A DNA stretch of 45,315 nucleotides from Patescibacteria group bacterium. Its GTDB lineage: Bacteria > Patescibacteriota > Microgenomatia > UBA1400 > JAHJAY01. The notes below the pieces were generated by a model. It saw only the letters and a list, made by a program, of their open reading frames with translations, ran no database searches and was not told the origin of the DNA. Below are positions 39,424-45,315 of this stretch, one piece after another (positions within the stretch are counted from its first letter, which is position 1; each line of letters opens with the position of its first letter). The position numbers were made by a program, and so were the translations under genes. The stretch spans positions 1 through 45,315 of the forward strand of contig JAHJAY010000019.1 in the NCBI GenBank assembly GCA_018813815.1, read 5' to 3'.

Positions 39424-40404
39424 TTGAAAAAAGTTATTATACTTCTTTTAGTTTTTTTGGGAGTTGGTATTGGTTTGGCTTTGCGCTTTTGGCCGGAAAA
39501 TAAAGAAATGGTTTCACCGCTTGGCAAATTCCAGTCGCCTCAAGAAAAACCTTTACAAAAATACTCTTTTCCCAATCTAAATCAGCGCGGCGGTATCAGC
39601 AGTCAGATTGCCATAGGAGAAGCTTTAAAGCAGGAGGGAAAATTCACCAGTTATTTATTTTCCTATACTTCCGAAGGTCGAAAAATAACCGGTTTGTTCA
39701 ATCAGCCGGTCGGGGAAGGTAATTTCCCGGTTATTATTATGCTCCGCGGTTGGGTTGATCAAGAAGTTTACCAGACCGGCGTTGGTACACAGAGGGCCGG
39801 AGAAGTTTTTGCCCAGAATGGTTTTATTACTTTAGCGCCTGATTTTTTAGGTTATGCTGGTTCAGATAACCCACCGGATGATGTTTGGGAAGAACGCTTT
39901 TTAAAACCAGTGGCAGTTTTGGATTTATTGGCTTCGATTAAAAGTTTGCCTCAAGCCGATGTAAAAAAAATTGGGTTTTGGGGACACTCCAATGGTGGCA
40001 TGATTGCTTTAAGCGTTTTGGAAATAACAGGCGCTGATTATCCAACCGCTTTATGGGCGCCGGTTTCTAAACCTTTTCCTTACGACATTCTTTTTTATAC
40101 TGATGAATATGAAGACAAAGGCAAACTTTTGCGGGCTAAATTGGCTGACTTTGAAAAAGACTATGATGTTGACCAGTATTCTTTTGATCGGTATTTGGAT
40201 TGGTTAAAGGCGCCATTGCAAATCCATCAAGGCAAAGCAGATGATGCGGTGCCTTTAGAATGGACAAATGAATTGGTTGATCGCCTGGAAGAATTGAAAA
40301 TAGATGTAAATTATTATGTTTATCCCGGAGCTGACCACAATATGAGCGGTAGTTGGGATCAGGTGGTTAGCCGCGACTTGAATTTCTTCAGAGAAAAACT
40401 TTAG
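39424..40404 (+). CDS. Secreted or membrane-anchored alpha/beta hydrolase (prolyl oligopeptidase/S9-like)
   Basis: N-term TM; GFWGHSNGGMIALSVL (GxSxG); KADDAVPLEWTNEL; YPGADHNMSG; TTG start. Confidence 0.82.
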   Translation: MKKVIILLLVFLGVGIGLALRFWPENKEMVSPLGKFQSPQEKPLQKYSFPNLNQRGGISSQIAIGEALKQEGKFTSYLFSYTSEGRKITGLFNQPVGEGNFPVIIMLRGWVDQEVYQTGVGTQRAGEVFAQNGFITLAPDFLGYAGSDNPPDDVWEERFLKPVAVLDLLASIKSLPQADVKKIGFWGHSNGGMIALSVLEITGADYPTALWAPVSKPFPYDILFYTDEYEDKGKLLRAKLADFEKDYDVDQYSFDRYLDWLKAPLQIHQGKADDAVPLEWTNELVDRLEELKIDVNYYVYPGADHNMSGSWDQVVSRDLNFFREKL

Positions 40405-40433
40405 TTGACATCTAAAAACAAATAGGTTACAAT
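40405..40433 (+). promoter_or_regulatory. Sigma70-type promoter TTGACA-N17-TACAAT for the TA operon
   Basis: -35 40405-40410, -10 40428-40433, exact 17-nt spacing. Confidence 0.7.
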
Positions 40434-40461
40434 TGTTACATAATAGTTTTTGGAGGTAACA

Positions 40462-40707
40462 ATGGATTTTATCAGTGTGGCTCAAACAGCTAAAATGCTT
40501 GGCGTGTCGCGCGTCCAGGTTTTTCGTAAAATCAAACAAGGCAAAATTAAGGCTCAAAAGGTCGGTCGGGCTTATGTAGTTGATAAAAACTCCTTAGGGC
40601 CAATTTTTGAACAAACGACTGATAGGGAAGTTAAATTAATTGATCAAGCGGTTGCAGGTACAATCTCTGAATACGGAGAAACATTAAGGCGGTTGGGGAG
40701 AGAGTAG
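40462..40707 (+). CDS. Excisionase-family HTH protein, probable antitoxin
   Basis: MDFISVAQTAKMLGVSRVQVFRKIKQGKIKAQKVGRAYVVDK; SD TGGAGG upstream; followed directly by doc. Confidence 0.8.
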   Translation: MDFISVAQTAKMLGVSRVQVFRKIKQGKIKAQKVGRAYVVDKNSLGPIFEQTTDREVKLIDQAVAGTISEYGETLRRLGRE

Positions 40708-41166
40708 ATGACTCAAGTTTTAAAAATTACTGATGTTGAACGAGTTTGTTTTGGTTTAGCACGAAAGCTGATGAGTTGGCACGAGCCAATTCCGGATTTT
40801 AAAACTCGCCGGCCGGGTGTGTTGGAAAGTTGTCTTTTGTCACCCTTGGCCACTTGGGGCAAGAAAAGTCTTTACCCAAGCATTTATGACAAAGCGGCAA
40901 CTTTATTTTATCTTATGGTCAAAAATCATCCTTTTATTAATGGCAATAAAAGGGTAGCGGTTACCAGTCTTTTGACTTTTTTATATCTAAATAAAAAATG
41001 GTTAAAGGTCAGTCCCGAGCGGCTTTACAAAACTGCTTTTTGGGTGGCTGAATCAGATTCAGAATTCAAAACCGGTACGGTTATGGCGATAAAAGATTTT
41101 CTCAGAAAGAATACAGTTATTCGGAAGCAGGTGTGGTTTAGCCAAACATCAGCCATTCGGGCTTGA
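40708..41166 (+). CDS. Doc/Fic-family toxin
   Basis: HPFINGNKRVAVTSLLTFL (HPFxxGNKR motif); ~150 aa; adjacent HTH antitoxin. Confidence 0.85.
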   Translation: MTQVLKITDVERVCFGLARKLMSWHEPIPDFKTRRPGVLESCLLSPLATWGKKSLYPSIYDKAATLFYLMVKNHPFINGNKRVAVTSLLTFLYLNKKWLKVSPERLYKTAFWVAESDSEFKTGTVMAIKDFLRKNTVIRKQVWFSQTSAIRA

Positions 41167-42355
41167 AGAGCATTAAAATTCCAATAATAATCATCAAAGA
41201 GCCGCCAATCAGACGAGAATAACGGGCATATTTTGTTTCAATACCAACCGCTTTTAAAGTAATCATCGCCACCCCAAAAACGACCAGATCATCCAGCATA
41301 AAAAACAAGATATAAAGCAAAAGATATAAATAGTATTGCCATGTTGGCAGGTGGTTAAGCGCGAGAACTTGGGTAAAGATGGCGGGTAGGCCGGCAGAGC
41401 AAACCAGTTCTACCAAATTAACTGCAAAAGCCAGCACAATTATTCCGCCTAATGCTAACCAGAAATGTTTTTGCTGAGTGATATTTTTTAGTTTGGCAAA
41501 GATTGTCCGGCGTTTTTCATTGCCGGTTATTTTGCAGGCCGCTTCTTTGTTAAGCCAATATTCGCGCAGACTATATCCGCCGGCCGTCAAGGCTACCAGG
41601 CCGATTATAATTCTGACCCAGATGACTAAGCCTAAAAATAAAAAGAAATTCAGCCAAGCCGCCATAAATAAAAAGTAAACTAAGCCAGAAACAACAATAA
41701 AAGCTGTGCCTAAAATCCACATTCGTTTCCGGTCTTTCATGCCTAAAAGCAGGCTGATTAAAAACAGTAATGCCCACATGGCACAAGGGTTAAAACCGTC
41801 AAGCAGGCCAATGACTATAGCTAGTAAAGGCAGAGAAAAATTTTTGGTTTTAATTTCCCCCAGCAGAGGGAGGGTCAGAGTGGGAGGGATAGAGATTTGG
41901 CGTTTTGAAGAATCAGATGTTTGCGGTTCTAACAAGCCACCAACCACATCCTGACAGCCGGTATTAATGGCACACAATAAAGCCTCTTCGATTTGTTTAC
42001 CGGTGGTTTGTTCATCCAAAAAACCGACAATATAATTTTCGCCAATAGCGGTAAAAGGTACCACGCCGGCGGGAATCGAAGCCTTATACTTTTGGATTAC
42101 TTGTTGCAGCAGCTTGATATTTTTTTGTTGGCTGATTTCAAAACTTTGCACTTCTACGCCGGGATATTTTTGGATAAGTTGATCCAGAAAAACCTCTTCT
42201 TTGACGCAATGCGGACAGGTTTTGGAATGGAAAAAGTAAATAATAACTGGCTTAGTTTGAGCTTTAATCGGGGAGCGCATGGGTAAACCAAAAACCATCA
42301 ACCATAAGCCGCCAATTACCAGCAGTGATAAACAAAGTTTTTTAATAATGCGCAT
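41138..42355 (-). CDS. Thioredoxin-like domain fused to a CcdA/DsbD-type transmembrane protein
   Basis: FFHSKTCPHCVKEEVFLDQL (CxxC); IVIGLLDGFNPCAMWALLFLISLLLGM plus multiple TMs. Confidence 0.85.
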   Translation of the reverse strand: MRIIKKLCLSLLVIGGLWLMVFGLPMRSPIKAQTKPVIIYFFHSKTCPHCVKEEVFLDQLIQKYPGVEVQSFEISQQKNIKLLQQVIQKYKASIPAGVVPFTAIGENYIVGFLDEQTTGKQIEEALLCAINTGCQDVVGGLLEPQTSDSSKRQISIPPTLTLPLLGEIKTKNFSLPLLAIVIGLLDGFNPCAMWALLFLISLLLGMKDRKRMWILGTAFIVVSGLVYFLFMAAWLNFFLFLGLVIWVRIIIGLVALTAGGYSLREYWLNKEAACKITGNEKRRTIFAKLKNITQQKHFWLALGGIIVLAFAVNLVELVCSAGLPAIFTQVLALNHLPTWQYYLYLLLYILFFMLDDLVVFGVAMITLKAVGIETKYARYSRLIGGSLMIIIGILMLFKPEWLMFG

Positions 42356-42361
42356 TGCTAG

Positions 42362-42370
42362 ATTTTAGCA
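42362..42370 (-). promoter_or_regulatory. Extended -10 (TGcTAAAAT), 6 nt before the start codon at 42355
   Basis: Reverse complement TTTTGCTAAAATCTAGCAATG. Confidence 0.45.
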
Positions 42371-42420
42371 AAATTTTTCAAACTTGACGATATAGATAAT
42401 AAGAACAATAATGATTTTAC

Positions 42421-45150
42421 ATGATAAAACAATGGATTCTGGGTATTTTATTGTTTTTGGGTTTGGTTTTTACTGTTCTCATTTACCAACCGCAAGAGTT
42501 GGCAGTTTTCGCCCAAACAGATATTTTAATTGAAATTCGTTCTTACAGTCAGACCCTTTATCCCAACCAAACTAGCTACCAGCGGATTATTTCCCTGGAT
42601 GGCCGGGAACTCTGGCAACGCAAGGGAATTTGGAACAGCGCCGGTGGAATTTTTGACTGGGGAATGTGGGTGAAAAGGAATCTAGCCAGCCAGCCAATTG
42701 CCGGTCAGACCCAATTAGGAGCCTATGATCAAGTGGTTATTCCTAACAACATCAGCAAACAACGAGTGCTTTCCCTGGACGGCCGGACACTCTGGGAACG
42801 GAGTGGCGCTTGGAATGCCGGCATTAGTGAATTTGACTGGGGCGACTGGCAGGAATATTTAATTACTGATTTTAATATTGATGAACAAACTGGTTTGGAT
42901 ACAATTAGGCTTCATAGCCAGGCCGTTTACCCCAACCAAACGAGTAAACAGCGTATTTTGTCAATTGACGGTAGACAGCTTTGGGAGCGGAGTGGTCCCT
43001 GGAATGAAAGTGCCGGCATTTTTGACTGGGGATCGTGGGTCAAGCGCGACCTTGCCAGCCAGCCAATTGCCGGCCAGACACAATTAGGTAATTTCAGCCA
43101 GGTGGTTCTTCCTAATAACATCAGTAAACAGCGGGTGCTTTCTTTGGATGGCCGGATGCTTTGGGAACGGAGTGGCGCTTGGAATGCCGGCATTAGTGAA
43201 TTTGACTGGGGCGACTGGCAGGAATATTTAATTACTGATTTTAATATTACTGATATTAATGGAAAATTTTCTATTTTAACCGCCAAAATAGTTTCAATTA
43301 TTGATAAACATGAGCAAGTTTATCCGCTTTATTCCCAAACAGGCTATGATGTTGATGGTGACGGTTTGGAAGATACTTTGTCAAGTTTAGACAGCAAATA
43401 TGCTTCTTTTTCTAATGAAGACCGGGCCGAATGGCGGGCGCGTTTGTTTTGTTCTCCGCCGCCGGCTTTAACCCCCGGATCTCAAACTGAAAACGCGTGG
43501 CTTGAAAGCTGGGCAAGCTGGCGAAAATGTATGACCGCCAGCCATACCGTTTTAGCTCGTTACCATCTTTTTCAATACTTAAATCACGGTGCCAATCAAT
43601 TAGATAAAGAAAAAATGGAACAGCATATTTATATGGGAGTTATTCATGTCGATGCTTTAATTGCCGGACCGGAATATGGCAAACCATTATCCGGTCTTAC
43701 TAATTCGGAATATGAAGGGACTTCAATTTATACCCTGCGGGATACTTTTAGGACCGCTCGTTATCTTGCTGATGGCGCCGGGGCGTTTAAAATTTGGGGC
43801 GTAACCCATCATCTTGGCCTTCTGCCTCAATTTTACTGCACGGCTTTAGAAGTTCCTTATGATCCGGCGCAGAATTGCCGGACAATTAATTTACAGGAAC
43901 GTATCAGACAAATTAGTTCCAGCGTAGCCACCAAAGCAGCTTCAGAATGGATGATCCATGACGATGGTAGTTTGCGGACAGAATATTGGGATAGTAGTCG
44001 TTATTGGATAAATAATTTGCCTCAATCTTATTCAGCTTCACCGAATAGAACTTTTAATCCCTCAGCGGGAATTGGTTGGTATGATTTGGCTGGAAGAAGA
44101 TCTATGGGTGGAGAAAACGGTTTGCCGGATCAATCAATGTCTCCGCATTTTTTTGGCTGGCAGATGGGCGGAATGACTTTGGCTGCTAAGTTAGCCTTAA
44201 GTGGCGGACAGGAATATCAGGATTTTGTAGATTTTGGTTTATGGGCAAACGGGTATGTTTTTGCTTTTAATCGTGATAATCCTTCAGGGAATTACATGAG
44301 TGTTAATCGTTATGGCGATCCGGTCAGGGGAAATGTCAACAGTCTTTGCGATGGAACGGAAAATCTGTTAGCCGATGATCCGATGGCCATCTGTGAAGGC
44401 GGGACCAAAGAATGGCATTGGTACGGAAATGATGACATTCAATCGGTGCAAACAGGTTTGGTTTATATGAGTCAGCATTTGGGAGGAATGACGGCAGTTT
44501 TAAATTGGGAAAAACCGCCTGATTCGTATATTCAGAATGGTCTTAATCATTACTATGTTTTTAAAGGTTCATATTTTAAAGACGGTGATTCTTATATTAA
44601 TTTTGCCAATGGTGGTTTTAATAAATCAACAATTTTAAAATATTTTCCTACTTTTTTGGGAGCCTGCGGGCAAGAGGGCTACAAGTATTATGAAACATCT
44701 ACAGGGTTGGTTGTTAATGAAAGAGGGGAAACGGCGGCAGAATTAGTTGCTACCGCTTTGTCATCTTTGGCCAACATTGTTTTTTATAAAGACATTGATA
44801 AGGCCGGTGAATTATTGGAAACTGCCGACCAGATGCTTGATTCCTTGGTAACCACTCCACTTAGTCCGACTCTTTTGGCTGATTGTGCCGGGCCTTGGAC
44901 ACACAGTACCAATGTCAGTGTTTATATGCGTAAGGCTACCCAGATTAATAATTTTCTTTCGGCTTACCTGATGTTTAAGAAATATCCTCAGCCGGCTCTG
45001 CCGGCCGGAGTGCCGATTCCGGAAACAAGCGATTACAATCAGGATGGCGTAGTGAACAATCTTGATGTTTTTGAATTTGTCGCTAGACCTGGCGATTTTC
45101 CTCCGGCCGTTTGGTTTAGGGCCATGCTTGATTGGGGTAAAAATATTTAA
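42421..45150 (+). CDS. Large secreted protein with N-terminal tandem SLDGRxLWERSG repeats and a dockerin-like C-terminus
   Basis: Signal/TM MIKQWILGILLFLGLVFTVLIY; four R(I/V)(L/I)S(L/I)DGRxLW(E/Q)R units; C-term SDYNQDGVVNNLDVFEFV. Confidence 0.75.
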   Translation: MIKQWILGILLFLGLVFTVLIYQPQELAVFAQTDILIEIRSYSQTLYPNQTSYQRIISLDGRELWQRKGIWNSAGGIFDWGMWVKRNLASQPIAGQTQLGAYDQVVIPNNISKQRVLSLDGRTLWERSGAWNAGISEFDWGDWQEYLITDFNIDEQTGLDTIRLHSQAVYPNQTSKQRILSIDGRQLWERSGPWNESAGIFDWGSWVKRDLASQPIAGQTQLGNFSQVVLPNNISKQRVLSLDGRMLWERSGAWNAGISEFDWGDWQEYLITDFNITDINGKFSILTAKIVSIIDKHEQVYPLYSQTGYDVDGDGLEDTLSSLDSKYASFSNEDRAEWRARLFCSPPPALTPGSQTENAWLESWASWRKCMTASHTVLARYHLFQYLNHGANQLDKEKMEQHIYMGVIHVDALIAGPEYGKPLSGLTNSEYEGTSIYTLRDTFRTARYLADGAGAFKIWGVTHHLGLLPQFYCTALEVPYDPAQNCRTINLQERIRQISSSVATKAASEWMIHDDGSLRTEYWDSSRYWINNLPQSYSASPNRTFNPSAGIGWYDLAGRRSMGGENGLPDQSMSPHFFGWQMGGMTLAAKLALSGGQEYQDFVDFGLWANGYVFAFNRDNPSGNYMSVNRYGDPVRGNVNSLCDGTENLLADDPMAICEGGTKEWHWYGNDDIQSVQTGLVYMSQHLGGMTAVLNWEKPPDSYIQNGLNHYYVFKGSYFKDGDSYINFANGGFNKSTILKYFPTFLGACGQEGYKYYETSTGLVVNERGETAAELVATALSSLANIVFYKDIDKAGELLETADQMLDSLVTTPLSPTLLADCAGPWTHSTNVSVYMRKATQINNFLSAYLMFKKYPQPALPAGVPIPETSDYNQDGVVNNLDVFEFVARPGDFPPAVWFRAMLDWGKNI
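42541..43248 (+). repeat. Intragenic tandem repeat, 369-bp period (two copies, each with two sub-units)
   Basis: 42793-42879 is identical to 43162-43248; the remaining parts are diverged. Confidence 0.85.
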
Positions 45151-45154
45151 GCCA

Positions 45155-45315
45155 AAACTGCTTTAAGGCAGTTGTGTCCTCGTCCAGACACCTTAGTGAC
45201 ACATTAAAATATCAGTGAATGGTAAAATCGGTGTCACTATGAATATATATGGAACAGTTCTTCCCGGAGCTGGTTATATTGCCTCACTAGCCAGAAGGAC
45301 TAATATCTCAAAAGA
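45155..45315 (+). mobile_element. Left end of a probable IS element
   Basis: TGTGTCCTCGTCCAGACACCTTAGTGACACA terminal-repeat-like sequence before a small promoter and an ORF entering the right edge. Confidence 0.4.
45239..45315 (+). CDS. 5' end of a probable transposase, truncated at the window edge
   Basis: MNIYGTVLPGAGYIASLARRTNISK..., no stop; preceded by TGgTAAAAT; transposase call is inferred from context. Confidence 0.4.
   Translation, partial: MNIYGTVLPGAGYIASLARRTNISK

Noticed and set aside
40708-41166. Doc homolog as a Fic AMP-transferase
   Set aside because: The motif is HPFINGNKRVAV, lacking the GNGRxxR end of canonical Fic enzymes; size and the HTH partner fit Doc better.
42927-43286. 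119-aa minus-strand ORF opposite the tandem repeat
   Set aside because: Antisense to a well supported coding repeat; its openness follows from the repeated codons on the + strand.

Overview
The window looks like chromosome from a Candidate Phyla Radiation-type bacterium, possibly Microgenomates-like. That placement is inferred from the divergent 16S rRNA and from gene style; no search was run. From left to right it contains: (i) a cluster of secreted proteins with dockerin-like (EF-hand pair) C-termini plus a PQQ-type beta-propeller protein; (ii) a tightly packed, apparently single ~24.6 kb operon (4400-28969) for surface glycan synthesis, with GT4, GT2 and GT-C-like enzymes, five class-I methyltransferases, an oxidoreductase/acetyltransferase/aminotransferase amino-sugar module, and three giant (~1000 aa) paralogous membrane proteins; (iii) a stand-alone 16S rRNA gene inside a perfectly pairing 24-bp processing stem and followed by a terminator; (iv) a DUF2961/GH172-like secreted protein with an inserted four-repeat, hemopexin-like region; (v) mnmA, an APH-like kinase and a HAD phosphatase; (vi) a lipoprotein carrying an apparently intact response-regulator receiver domain, divergent from a winged-helix regulator; (vii) tRNA-Ile(GAT) abutting a hydrolase CDS; (viii) an HTH/Doc toxin-antitoxin pair; (ix) a thioredoxin-CcdA fusion; (x) a repeat-rich secreted protein; and (xi) the left end of a probable IS element. 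The most interesting signals are the receiver-domain lipoprotein and its divergent wHTH partner, the recurring placement of -10 boxes 6-8 nt before start codons (leaderless mRNAs), the divergent 16S decoding-centre positions, the giant membrane-protein triplication, and the shared dockerin-like tails. All functional calls come from reading the sequence; no database search was possible.
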